64,000 nt of DNA, taken from the NCBI GenBank assembly GCA_034440575.1, contig JAOTOL010001321.1, forward strand, positions 248,001-312,000, written 5' to 3'. The notes under the pieces are model-generated. The model had not been told where the DNA came from. It made no database searches and was given only the letters and a program-made list of their open reading frames with translations. Each line of letters starts with the position of its first letter. Within the stretch, counting starts at the first letter, position 1. Positions 12,597-22,944 of the stretch are shown here, piece by piece. Position numbers and translations under genes: made by a program. This stretch comes from Imbricaverruca yamaguchii. Lineage: Eukaryota > Arthropoda > Thecostraca > Neoverrucidae.

Positions 12597-13984
12597 GCTC
12601 ATCAAGACAAAGACAAAGACGAAACCATAATGCGATAACTTTAGTTCGGCAATCTGAGGCTCAAAAACCGCATGCAATATACTCAGATGTAAGAAGAGAT
12701 AGAAATCCGACCGCTGACATGTCCACATCTTCTTTAACCCAACAGTCATTGTTGTATTCATCCATACACCAGTCGCTGGTGGGAGTGGGACTTACATTGC
12801 CCGCACCCCCATCCACTTGCTTGGGCATATCCTCCCAGCCAATTGTGTTGCCTTCTGGATCACCGATGATATCACAACAACACAAAAACTCGAATAGTTC
12901 TGGGTCATTTTACATAGCTGCAAAATCCTGTCAAATATTTTTTATGAGCGAATACTCATGTACACTGGGCAATATGTGCCGTTTGAATTTCCAACGGCAT
13001 GCGGTGAAAACAAGTCAAGGTCAAATGAGGTCACGTGAGGTCAACGCGCATTTGCATAAAACCGCTACATGAGTTGCATGCTTGACAGTGAAATGATTTG
13101 ATGGAAGCTTGCTATGAAACTGTTTCAAACGTAACCAAATATAGCTAAAGACAGCAATCGACCTATATTATACCCTGATGTACGTCACGTTACATATGCA
13201 ACGACGCTACACTTATGTGTCATCACCTTGCTTCTCATCTAAATGCAATGTTCGAGAACGACTCTTAAGTACGCTTGCATACTACATTCAAATTCAGTGT
13301 TCATTGTTGCCTCGTTGAAGTGAAAATGAAATACGTTCAGCAAAAAAAATGCTGAAAATTCTGAACTGAACTCAAGTCACCGAGTCGTGACAGGATGACT
13401 TGGGGCATATTCTGGGTCATTAACAGGCGCATGGGAAGAAACGAGCACTGTCATCGAAAGTGTGATCAAACACTCTGCAAGCACAAGAACATCACTTATG
13501 AAATCAAGCACACATTTGAGACAACATGACCTTGAATCAGGTCACATGCTAATCAGATTAACCTAACACACTTGAAGACGTGATGATCATGTACAAGTGT
13601 GTTCTAAGCCGCATGCATGTATTCATCTTAACTCCATCAATCAGGACATATCAGAGGCGAAGTGTGAGCACCTATGCATGATTATATGACGTTGTGTTGA
13701 CTGTGCTTAAAATGATCAGGAATTCAATGTTGTCTAATGCATGACCTAGTTGTTTACTTAAAGATACCAACGTTCCAGCTCACTAGTGACACAGTTCCAG
13801 GCGGTATTCAATACGAATCACGTGGAGGGGAAAATTGACAACTTCCTTGAAGAGCAAGTAGCTTCATTACATGTGTGAAAATAGTCACCATGCGTTCAGA
13901 ACGGAACATTGTTTTCAAGACGGTACAATATGCTGACAGTTGGTAGTTGCCCGTCAGTTTCTCCGATACGGATGCACTTGCTAG
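12597..13984. other. AT-rich stretch; nuclear-receptor-like half-site cluster only
   Basis: No gene recognised. The only structured element is the AGGTCA array at 13012-13043, listed separately. Confidence 0.5.
13012..13043 (+). promoter_or_regulatory. Array of AGGTCA half-sites with 4-base spacers
   Basis: Four half-sites on the same strand: AAGTCA immediately followed by AGGTCA, then AATG, AGGTCA, CGTG, AGGTCA. The last three form two overlapping DR4 arrangements. DR4 is the geometry bound by thyroid-hormone/LXR-type nuclear receptor heterodimers. That a receptor binds here is inference; the motif and spacing are directly visible. Confidence 0.5.
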
Positions 13985-14480
13985 CGCGACGCCGTTCAAA
14001 TAGAAGGCATCCAAGTACGCGCCATCGTACTGCTCCTCCAGTCACGCCCTCCGCGCAAAACGTGCCACAGCTGAAGCTGCACGGTGTTGTCTGACGCGGG
14101 GCAGAGCGCCCGCGACTTCCGTCTTCCAGCACGTGCGCGGCCTTGGGCGTACGGACCGAGCATCGCTGCTGTTCCTGCAGCGTCGGGAAGTCGCACGGCA
14201 CTGGTGGTGTAGACTCGGCGGCACTCCGTCGCATCCCTCATCCCCCCGTGTGATGTGCACGCCGTGCCGTGCATAGCATGAGGGGCGAGCTGTGGTGAGT
14301 TGCGTCATGCCAGTGCTCGGGGTGATTTGTACACAGGCAGGCGCGGCCAGGAGGAACTGGCCGAGAGAAACTGAGGTCAACAGGTCGCCAGCGCTTCGGC
14401 GAAGCAGGGATTGGCAAAGGTCTGTGGTAGACTGGGTGCTTGGCTTGCGACGCTGGCTAAGGTTTTGGCCATCAGTTCCA
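13985..14480. other. GC-rich island, no identified exon
   Basis: A sharp rise in G+C and CpG compared with its surroundings, with overlapping open frames on both strands (for example minus 13896-14234, rich in Cys, Arg and Ser). Such islands in this window may mark promoters or exons. I find no recognisable domain and no convincing acceptor-donor pair here. Confidence 0.35.
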
Positions 14481-14693
14481 GGCTAGAATCTCCACCAACA
14501 TTCGGCTATGTTCAATGCGAGATCGCAATGTCTGTCCGTAAAGAGAAGCGTGTCTGGGTGGAAATTTTTTTCCCCACACCCGCAGTCTATGTACAAAGAT
14601 CACGTTACGGGAGAGTGTACGTGTCGTGCCTCTCGGCAACATATGCAAGAAAGTCGAACCTGAAAATGCGTTTGCAGCCTTCTTCAACCACGG

Positions 14694-14736
14694 AAACATA
14701 CACATAGGTGGCCTATAGCCACCTATGTGTATGTTT
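14694..14736. repeat. Perfect inverted repeat, 19-bp arms, 5-bp spacer
   Basis: The left arm 14694-14712 (AAACATACACATAGGTGGC) is exactly complementary to 14718-14736; the spacer is CTATA. On one strand this gives a stable 19-bp hairpin, and in duplex a potential cruciform. CCTATAG-type words recur just downstream (around 14740), and a long (AT)n run starts at 15083. It is not a tRNA or known RNA gene. It could be a palindromic miniature element or an old replication fold-back. Confidence 0.95.
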
Positions 14737-15080
14737 ACAGCCTATAGTATATACCAAACTAGTAAGTATTTTGTAGGCCAGAATAAAAATATCATTGAAT
14801 GCATGTCTACCAGGTCATAATAGTTTATGGCAAAGTATTCCTAACCTAGTTTTTGTTAGTCAGACGAAAAGTGCATGATTACGGTAAAATTGCTTCCGGA
14901 GTGCAAAAGAAGCTGCCCGACGTACATGCAACAGGAACTTATAAAACAGTTATTCGTTGGTTTGAGCTGATTTGTCTCGATTAATCAGTTGCAAGTTTGC
15001 TTTGCAGCTAAATTAGGTTACATTATGCCGACCAAATTATAAAGTTTCGCTGGATTTCGTAACATATAGATGACATGGTA

Positions 15081-15082
<2 letters not shown>

Positions 15083-15165
<83 letters not shown>
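15083..15165. repeat. (AT)n microsatellite
   Basis: Uninterrupted AT dinucleotides for about 83 bases. Confidence 0.99.
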
Positions 15166-15167
<2 letters not shown>

Positions 15168-15918
15168 TACTACAGTTTTAACCCTCATCTGTCGAGCAGT
15201 TCGGGGTTATCCAACCCCTTAAGCAAGCCCTAGCTTCTGAGGTTTTTCTTAGCGAGCTTCCGAACGTTGCAACGGAACCCAGCAAAATTATCAGCCCCTG
15301 ACGCATCTTTTTTTCTGGAGCTGTTGGCGTTTTTGCTGGGACGTGTCTGGTCACTGAGCTAAGACGTCATAATGGAACGTTATAAAGTAGCTTCCGGCCA
15401 TTGTTTGACGAAATTACAGATTAACGCATCTTCACATCACATTGTGGCGTAAGGGAGACGAATTTGCGCGCCTTAGGCTGACAAAAGAAAATGGTATTGA
15501 TATCCAAACATTGTCCCGTACCGGTCCACGGTCATTAAAGGTCAGTGACCTATGCTGACCTCGGATGACCTTTTGTTTAGCTTCACACGATGCTTAGGGT
15601 TATGCTATGTCCTGAATCCGATATTGATGTCCATTTTTTTTCCCTGGGTGGGCGGAAAAAGTGGTTATAATCAACAACCTACCAAGTTTTCAAATGCTGG
15701 GTCAGCACTTGGCCTGAACTGACCAGTGATATATGCTTTAAATTACGCCTTCATATCAGTCGTTCCATGTGCAAAACATCGCCGACCATCCTGCTAATAG
15801 TATATATGTTATTTGGGGGTATTTTATGTGGATTATATTGCACCAATAACAAAGTTACTTAGACATGCGTCTGATTGTCACGTTCAAATAAAATGTGTCT
15901 GGTGGAGTAAGATATCAC
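15166..15918 (-). other. Probable 3' flank/UTR of the adjacent LINE; 3' end not resolved
   Basis: This lies downstream of the LINE stop codon on the minus strand. No clear poly(A) or terminal microsatellite marks the element's end. The (AT)n at 15083-15165 could be its tail, since I-clade elements often end in simple repeats, but this is not proven. TGACCT-type words are present around 15545-15580. Confidence 0.35.
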
Positions 15919-17805
15919 CTAGGCTGGTGCATATGTCACTTGAAATCGTATCTCCGCGAGGAAGCCCAAAATTGCTCTATTATATATAAATCGGGAATCG
16001 TTTCCCAATAAATCAACTAATCTCAGAGTATTCGCATCATATCCGAAGTGCCGCCTGCGTTCTTCTGCATACGCTGGGCATGCCACCAGCACATGATGCA
16101 CAGTCAGCGCGGCATTACACTTCACGCATTTCGGCCTGTCGTCTCCGCACAGTAAGTATATATGTGTTGCTAGCGTGTGTCCACTTCTGAGACGACAAAT
16201 GGCCACTTCGTCCTTTCTAGTTCGACTGAATGGCGAAGGCCACAGTGCCAAGTGTGGTTTGATTCGCTTCAATTTGTTTACTTCTGTTCGGTCCCAGCTT
16301 TCCTGCCACTGCCTGAAAAGAAATGATGATATTGTAGGGCAGTGGTCACTAGCAGGAAGTGGAAGTGCACGACGACATGTCGAGTGTGCTGCACGTCCTG
16401 CAGCTTGATCTGCCAGCTCATTTCCACGGATTCCTACATGTGCTGGGATCCAGCAAAGTGAGACCTGCTTTCCCATACGATGGAGCGAAGTGAGTTGCAA
16501 TAAAATGTTTCGTACAATGACGTTTTGAGGATTAAAACTACGCAATGCCAAGAGACTGCTGAGAGAGTCGGCCAGAATTACGTGGAAAACCTCGTCATCT
16601 TCCTCGATGTATGCCAGTGCTTTGTTGATGGTGGTCAACTCGGCCGTGAAGAATCTGGCATGTGGCGGCAGGGAGAAAGATCGTGTGACTGATCCCCTCA
16701 CGAAGGCACCACCCACTCCTGTGTTTATCTTCGAGCCATCCGTGTAAGTGATGACGTGATTATGATACGTTGTGTATATATGCTCTAGCGAGTGTAAGTG
16801 TAACTCCTCTTTTGGGACATCTCGCTTTCTCGTGTCCGCGAGGGAATTATCAACAGAGGGAGAGATCAGCTCCCATGGGGGAGTAGACAGTTCTTCATGT
16901 TGTCGAATTCCTTGTAGGCTTATTTCAATTCGTCCCAGGAGCGTCCTCATTCGAACACAGTAAGGAGTTCTTCTCCTAGTGCGATTACGAAGGATCGCAT
17001 GCGTGTCATAATCAAAAACCGCCGGATATGACGGGTGTATCTGGAACTGTCGCATTTTGCAGGCGTATCGAAGACACAGCATGTCGCGTCTCATAGACAG
17101 TGGAGGCTCATGCGCATCAACTAGCACGCTAGCCGTTGGAGAAGTGCGAAATTCCCCTGTAATTATTCGCACCGCAGCATGATGTACTGGGTCAAGCGTT
17201 CGCTTTGTGGTAGCACACGCACCATCGTATATAAAACAAGCGTAGTCGAGCTTCGAGCGGATCAGACTACGATACAGCAGGTGTAATGTCTTTCTATCAG
17301 CACCGTATGACGTACGACATACACACTTCAATATCGCAAGTGCTTTAAAACATTTGTCTCGGACTGTTTTGATATGTTCTCTGTATGTAAGACGATGATC
17401 AAACTGCACACCAAGGAAGCGAGTCACTGGTGCTGTAGGCACGTCTTGCCCGTACAATCTCAACGCCATGTCCGGGCAGTTACGTCTACGTCGACAGAAG
17501 TGTACTGCAGATGTCTTTGCTATAGAAAACTTGAATCCGTTTGTATGTCCCCATTTTTCAAGACGAGAAATTGCAAGCTGCAGCTGTCGCTCCATAAGAT
17601 GGGTTGACGAGCTGTGCGACCAGATAGCGAAGTCGTCAGCGAAAAGAAACCGTCCGATTGATGAGGGGAGTGACTCACCGATGTCGTTTATAATAAGAGA
17701 AAAGAGAGTCGTGCTCAAGACGCTGCCCTGAGGAACTCCCTCGACTTGGTGCAGCCAACCTGAAGTCTGGTTGCCTACTCGCACACAAAACTGTCTGTCT
17801 GCCAT
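15919..17805 (-). pseudogene. LINE ORF2 C-terminal part: RT palm/thumb, RNase H, CCHC finger (628 codons open)
   Basis: Residues 23-28 are GVPQGS (RT motif B) and 55-58 FADD (motif C, the catalytic aspartates). FLGVQFD at 130-136 and LDYACFIYDG at 186-195 are thumb signatures. RNase H spans about 345-475: D356 in YTDGSK, E389 in FTAEL, D413 in LADSLSS, then H456 and D466 in HVGIRGNELAD, so all catalytic positions are kept. The tail has C560-x2-C563, H571 and C576, the terminal zinc finger common in these elements. The first Met is internal to RT; the upstream RT continues in another frame after a frameshift near 17810. Normal ORF2 proteins also carry an N-terminal endonuclease, missing here. 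The intact catalytic motifs suggest recent activity of the family. Confidence 0.92.
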
Positions 17806-18362
17806 GAAGTTCTTTAAAAAACATGCTCAAAGCTCCACGAAATCCATACTGGTGGATCTTCAGCAGGATCCCATGTCTCCAGGCAGTATCAAAAGCGTCT
17901 CTTAATGTCAAAGAACACTGCCCCAAAGTGCTTGTTCTTCGCAAAAGCCATACGAATCTCTGTGTCCAGTCTCAAAACGTGGTCTACGGTACTGCGGTTT
18001 TTCCGAAAGCCGCACTGGTCGTTGGTTAAAATGTTCTGGGTCTCCAAGAACCAAGTCAGACGAAGACTGACCATTCTCTCCATTACCTTACACAACGATG
18101 AGGCGAGCGATATCGGGCAGTAGTGAGTGTGGTCGTCGCCACTTTTACCGGGTTTTAATATTGGTATTACGATTGCTCGTCGCCAGGCAGATGAGAAACA
18201 TCCCCGCGTCCACAGTGTGTTAAAAATGGTGATGAGGGCATGTCTTGCGCATGTCGGTAAGTGCTGTAGCATTGCATTGTGCACTCTGTGATTTCCCTCA
18301 GACACACTTCTCAGACCGCTTAGGGCGGAGGCAAGCTCAGCTTGAGTAAAGCTGAAGTACAA
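17806..18362 (-). pseudogene. LINE ORF2 fragment: RT fingers/palm, motif A
   Basis: The minus frame from 18362 reads TQAELASALSGLRSVSEGNH, then WRRAIVIPILKPGKSGDDHT, CPISLASSLCKVMERM, NDQCGFRKNRSTVDH and FGAVFFDIKRRF. These are RT motifs 1-3 up to the first catalytic Asp (FFDI). The usual RPISL is CPISL here. A frame change near 17890 is followed by DAFDTAWRHGILLKI, the remainder of motif A, and another near 17810 leads into the 628-codon frame. Confidence 0.9.
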
Positions 18363-18363
18363 C

Positions 18364-18955
18364 CTACAACGGTAGTTTGTAGTTCAGTTGTTCAGATGTA
18401 TCAAAGCTGATCGCATCATTCGGACACCGGGCACGGTGTTGCAGAAAGTTTGGATCGGTATGTTGACTGCGTTTCGCAATAGCATTAGCAATGTGGTTGG
18501 CTACCTCGGCTGGGTCAGTTATGCTGTTTCCTCTAATGTTGATGACCGGCAGTGGGACTGAATCGAACCGACCAGAAATACTTTTCATGCGCGACCATAA
18601 CTCGGACGTTGGTGTTGTTCGGGTAATCTTCCCTATATATGATCGCCAAGATGCACGTTTTGCGGCACGTATAGTTCGTTGAACCAGCGCCCTGGCCTTT
18701 TTGAACGCTAACAAGTTAGCCGTAGTGCTGTGCTTACTAAACTCTTTGAGAGCCCGCTTGCGGGTGCGGATAGCCTGCTTGCAGTCCTGAGTCTACCAAG
18801 GGACTGGAATACGACGTGGAGTTTCAGAGGTGCGTGGAACGCACATATTAGCGCATTGGAGAAGTCATGATCTAAAATCGTCGACACTTGTACATGGGTT
18901 TTCAATGTCTGTTGTAAAAGCCACCTGTGCTCGAGATCCAAAATAAACCCAATTC
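18364..18955 (-). pseudogene. LINE ORF2 fragment: end of endonuclease and EN-RT linker
   Basis: From 18955 down: DIENPCTSVDDFRS (endonuclease C-terminus, parallel to copy 2), PVPWWTQDCKQ, then LLAFKKARALVQRTIRAAKR and ASWRSYIGKITRTTPTSELW. The PWW...K.A.R..R pattern is typical of the stretch between endonuclease and RT. The homology to LINE stops abruptly at about 18955. Confidence 0.85.
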
Positions 18956-19620
18956 CTTTTGTCAAGGATATGGCCACACGAGGGGGCTGCAAACACACAA
19001 ACCCCACATGTGGCCTCTGTGCCGAACCACACTACACTATCGAGTGCACTAGTGAGGTTAGAAAATGCGTGGGCTGCGGCGGGAACCACTCCTCCGGGGA
19101 CGGGGTTTTCCCTCGGTGGAGGAAGGAGAAGGACATCCTCCGACTCATCCACATCGAGGGCGTGGCCCCGTCGCGGGCACGGGAGTGGGGTGACGAGCAG
19201 TACCTGATGCTCATCGCCCGGCCCACGCAGACACACACACTCACCCTACTGCCACCCCTCAGGAAACCCAGACGGACCCTACAATTGTCATTCGGCCAGA
19301 ACCCACAACAAAATTTACGGCACAAGCACAGGCACCTCCCCTCCTACCACACCGCGAAGCATACAAACCACCACGCCTATCACTCCCCCAGACCCACCCC
19401 AAGCACGCAAGGGGGAGCTTTTCAGACTCCCCCTTCACCAAAGACCACCCACAGACACAGAGGAAGAAGACGTTAGCTCAGACAGCGCAGGAACCACTCT
19501 ACAAACCACCCAAGCACCGACAACACGAGCAACCAACAAACCAAGCACTACATCCACCAACAAACCAACCACAACACCCATGAAAACCAGAACACGTAAT
19601 AAAGCTACTCGACACTAGAT
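18945..19620 (+). pseudogene. LINE ORF1 (gag-like) zinc-knuckle fragment, opposite strand to the RT
   Basis: The plus frame starts inside a zinc knuckle (CQGYGHTRG, then a one-base slip, then GGCKHTNPTC). It continues with CGLCAEPHYTIEC, a C-x2-C-x4-H-x4-C knuckle, and KCVGCGGNHSS, whose fourth ligand is lost. FPRWRKEKDILRLIHIEGVA follows, the W.KEK signature that ends knuckle regions of Jockey-type ORF1 proteins. A Pro/Thr/His-rich low-complexity tail runs on to KTRTRNKATRH and a stop near 19618. ORF1 proteins bind the element's RNA. No ORF2 follows; an A-rich tract lies about 130 bases downstream. It may be an independent insertion, an ORF1-only element, or the inverted 5' part of the adjacent LINE. 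Confidence 0.8.
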
Positions 19621-19749
19621 AGCATAGGAACAAACATCCGAACAACTCCTCAACCCAGTCTCTCCCAACTCTGCCCATGACATGTGTTTATATTATTTTT
19701 TTAATCGAAAGAGGCTGGTGCCAGACCGACATCAGAACCTTAATCAAAC

Positions 19750-19912
19750 GTAAAAAGGAATTGGAAAAAAGGAAAAAAAACAAAAACAAACAAACAAACA
19801 AAAATAAAGGGAAAAAGTAAATAAAAAAAAAAAACAAACAAAAAACAAACAAAAAAACAACAGCAACAACAACAAAGAACTAGATAAAAGACAAAAAAGA
19901 ATGAAAGAGACA
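19750..19912 (+). repeat. A-rich low-complexity tract
   Basis: A nearly pure A tract with scattered C and G (AAAACAAACAAACAAAC-like). It lies downstream of the plus-strand ORF1 fragment and could be its retrotransposed tail. The translated Phe/Leu-rich minus frame here is an artefact. Confidence 0.75.
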
Positions 19913-20309
19913 ACTAACAGTGTATGACCATGCATGTTTGCAATGTTAATACCGAAGGCGATGACCCCCAACCACCTCCACCAACTACTACCAGGCACCG
20001 TCCGGACCACCACCTCCAACCGACTTCAAAGTCGTAAACAGCCGAAATCACCATACGGTGGCAGACTGTTATAATTCATTTACCACACACACACACGACC
20101 TATCACCTCCATGTGCAGCCACCGGGTGTTAATCGTGAGGTCTCGTTACACCCCACACACCTGTTTTTGTTTCGTTTCTGTAACACGTTTCGCTTGGAAC
20201 ACCAGGGAATTTCCATTCCCCTCCACTGGCGAAGGTGGCAAAATTCCGCGCGCTAACTGGACTACAGAGCACAAGATCGTTGCGTGGCTGGGCTCTATTT
20301 TCCAGTTTA

Positions 20310-20930
20310 CACTCGTTCCGAAGCCATGAGGCCAACAACCCGAGGTTGCGGTTATTCTTGCAATGCTTGCCGTGAAAACTACGCGCACCGCGTCTTAATG
20401 GCGTGTCAACACCCTAAAACACAAACGGTGATCATCTCAGTGCGGGTGAAGGAATTACTATCGGTTCGGCCTCCCCGCCGGGCCCGGCCGCACCACAACA
20501 GACCGTTTCGCGGTGGGTGGGGCCCGGGGGCGGAGAGGACTCTTAGACAGGTCCGGCATCGCCGGGTGTGGTCTCACGAGCGGCGTGAGACGAATGGCTC
20601 GCACGGCCGAGGCCAGCCGCGACTTCTGCACCGTGCACACCGACAGAGGTCAAAGCCTGCAAGGCCGTCGCAGCGGTCTCAGCGCGCCGCGCGGTCCGCA
20701 GGTATTTCAAGGCTCCCCATGTCCCGCTGCCAGAGCCGACGCCAAAGACTGTGACGTCACACGTTGAGCCGGTCTCGGATCCGGACGGGCCCGATCGAGT
20801 CCGGAGTTCGGAGACCGTCCAGGACCGCCTCCATCCGCCCCCGCCGAACCGCCTCCATTGGCACAAGTCGGATCACTCTCTTCAGGCCACTGTGGGTGTG
20901 GCTCTGCTTTGGACTATTGCTGGGGAGTGA
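20310..20930 (+). other. GC-rich island with a 112-codon open frame lacking a start
   Basis: A CpG-rich block that begins in ordinary sequence and ends in the 21-bp minisatellite. One plus frame is open from about 20592 (after TGA) to the TGA near 20928, reading KACKAVAAVSARRAVRRYF then KAPHVPLPEPTPKT, with G/C at most third positions, as in real exons. Two other plus frames are also open for long distances, so composition alone could explain it. TGACGTCA, a CRE-type octamer, lies at about 20751-20758. No domain recognised. Confidence 0.3.
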
Positions 20931-21032
20931 CCGGTGGTCCGCCGCCAGACCTACACGAGCGCCGCAGCCGAAGAGGCTTCATGGGAAAATAGCCTGCCAT
21001 TGGTCCGCCGCCAGACACTCACGAGCGCTACA

Positions 21033-21355
21033 ACTGGAGAGGCTTCAGCTGACGACAGAAAGGCTTCAGATGACGACGGAGAGGCTTCAGGTGGCGACAG
21101 AGAGGCTTCAGGTGACGACAGAGAGGCTTCAGATGACGACAGAGAGGCTTCAGATGACGACAGAGAGGCTTCAGGTGGCGACAGAGAGGCTTCAGGTGAC
21201 GACAGAGAGGCTTCAGCTGACGACAGAGAGGCTTCAGATGACGACGGAGAGGCTTCAGATGACGACGGAGAGGCTTCAGATGACGACGGAGAGGCTTCAG
21301 ATGACGACAGAGAGGCTTCAGATGACGACGGAGAGGCTTCAGATGACGACGGCGG
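21033..21355 (+). repeat. 21-bp minisatellite, about 15 copies (GAGGCTTCAGATGACGACR-type)
   Basis: Nearly identical 21-base units GAGGCTTCAG-RTG-ACGAC-RGA in perfect head-to-tail order. Differences are confined to a few positions (GATGAC, GGTGGC, GGTGAC, GCTGAC; ACAGA or ACGGA). As 21 is a multiple of three, several frames stay open (heptapeptide EASDDDR/G in one, ERLQMTT in another). A stop separates it from the upstream GC-rich frame, so I treat it as a minisatellite rather than a repeat domain. Confidence 0.95.
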
Positions 21356-22230
21356 GAGGTGGTGTGCTGTTGGCGGCGTATTTTCACGTTTGTTGCATGA
21401 TGGATAATATTAGTTTACCACCCGTAATCAAATTCGAGGTTCTACCGCGTAGCCTTATTAACTAGTCAATATCATTCTGCTTAGTATGCTTATAAGAGCG
21501 TATATTTCACCCTCGAAATGCCGACTATGGCTCAATAAAAGCTTCGCTACTGTATTTCCACTTGCATAATTATGTTGATCACTCAAGTGTTAGCCATTTC
21601 ACAACACAAACGGGTTCGAATCATATTGCCTACCATGGCGTCGCAAGCTGCCCACCGAGTGAACCCACCACGGCTGGGCACGACACGGCTGCCTGCCGCA
21701 AAGCAGGCAGGCGTGTCGTAACAGACAGAAGGACGTAGCAGATACAATCTGCAAGTTTGCCACCAATTTTTCAAATTTAACTCCTTGTGTTTTGAACTCA
21801 TGAGTTAGCATTCTGCTACAAATAGCAGGCGAAAAGTTTTGACGACGAGGTAAGGGTGCATACTTCAGTAATGATCAGTCTTAGCGAATTAGTGGATTTA
21901 AACCTTGGAAGAACCGAGTGTTTTTGATTAGCGTGCTGAGAAACGTGAGCATTAGGAAGTGTTCGAAAATCTACCAGGATTATCCGATCTGGAAGAACTG
22001 TGGAATTATTCCTGGCTTACCTTGGCTTCCTTCGCTTAGCACGATTTTATTCGGAATGGAGCACATTCCGCACGTCGAGACATGCCGCGGATTATTCGCT
22101 ACAAAGCTTTAGTCAGTAATCTGTCTAGTTCCTATGAGTCAGACATAGCTGATAGATACACCGTGATCAATTAGGATCAGAATAAAATATTGCAAGATAC
22201 AAAAGTGTTTGCATTCGGAGGAACAAATGA
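21356..22230. other. No recognisable gene
   Basis: AT-leaning sequence. A CTGCCTGCCGCAAAGCAGGCAG imperfect hairpin lies at about 21690-21711, and a lone GGTTCGAATC word (tRNA B-box-like) at about 21612 without a convincing A box. Confidence 0.5.
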
Positions 22231-22273
22231 AAATATATATATATATATATCGTAGCAGTCTTTATAGAAGGTG

Positions 22274-22605
22274 GGGACAGGAAGAGAGTGAGAGTGAGAT
22301 TGAAAGTGAGAGGGAGAGGGAGAGGGAGAGGAAGAGGGAGACGGAGAGGGAGAGTGGGAGGGAGAGGGAGAGGGAGAGGGAGAGGGAGAGGGAGAGGGAG
22401 AGGGAGAGGAGAGAGGGAGAGGGAGAGGGAGAGGGAGAGGGAGAGGGAGAGGGGAGAGGGAGAGGGAGAGGGAGAGGGAGAGGGAGAGGGAGAGGGGAGA
22501 GGGAGAGGGAGAGGGAGAGGGGAGAGGGAGAGGGAGAGGGAGAGGGAGAGGGAGAGGGAGAGGGAGAGGGAGAGGGAGAGGGAGAGGGAGAGGGAGAGGG
22601 AGAGG

Positions 22606-22649
<44 letters not shown>

Positions 22650-22680
22650 AGGGAGAGGAGAGGGAGAGGAGAGGGAGAAA
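22274..22680 (+). repeat. (GGGAGA)n purine tract
   Basis: About 400 bases of almost pure purine on the plus strand, built from GGGAGA and GGGGAGA, with a short GA-only patch at about 22606-22640. Runs of GGG separated by three bases occur dozens of times in a row, so it fits both G-quadruplex and triplex (H-DNA) sequence requirements. All long Arg/Glu and Ser/Leu/Pro frames across it are artefacts. A short (TA)n run lies just upstream at 22231-22250. Confidence 0.98.
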
Positions 22681-22944
22681 TAAAAGCATGCGGTTTTGCG
22701 ACTGCTCTGTACAAGAAATGAGTCACTTTTCGCAAGATAATAATTGGTGCTGCTATATACCAATGATATACAACATCAGCGCGTGGATCTACCATGATAC
22801 AAGATTTGTGATAAAACGGTGCAACATGCGATAAGAGCACAGCGGCCACTACGCATGTGAATAGATGTGAAGGTGCCCTGATAATTCACTTTAATACATC
22901 GAAATAGGCCTATCGAGTTCATATGCGTTTTTAGATTATGCATG

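Larger units (their letters stand above)
15919..18955 (-). mobile_element. LINE (Jockey/I superfamily), copy 1, 5'-truncated: RT + RNase H + zinc finger
   Basis: Minus-strand non-LTR retrotransposon. It begins inside the C-terminal end of the endonuclease (near 18955, NPCTSVDDFRS). It continues through the PVPWWTQDCKQAIRTRKRAL linker (about 18800), the RT (about 18360-17200), an RNase H domain and a C-terminal CCHC zinc finger, ending at a stop at 15919. There are frameshifts near 18714, 18363, 17890 and 17810, but the last 628 codons are uninterrupted, so it is younger than copy 2. The presence of RNase H with D-E-D residues points to the I-like side of the superfamily. At its 5' edge it abuts an oppositely oriented ORF1 fragment. 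Confidence 0.93.

Noticed and set aside
21600..21640. Possible tRNA gene at a GGTTCGAATC B box
   Set aside because: No A box at proper distance and no cloverleaf fold.
22167..22849. Long Arg/Glu/Gly and Ser/Leu/Pro open frames (up to 198 codons) on both strands
   Set aside because: They are translations of the GGGAGA purine tract and remain open in every frame; no coding evidence.
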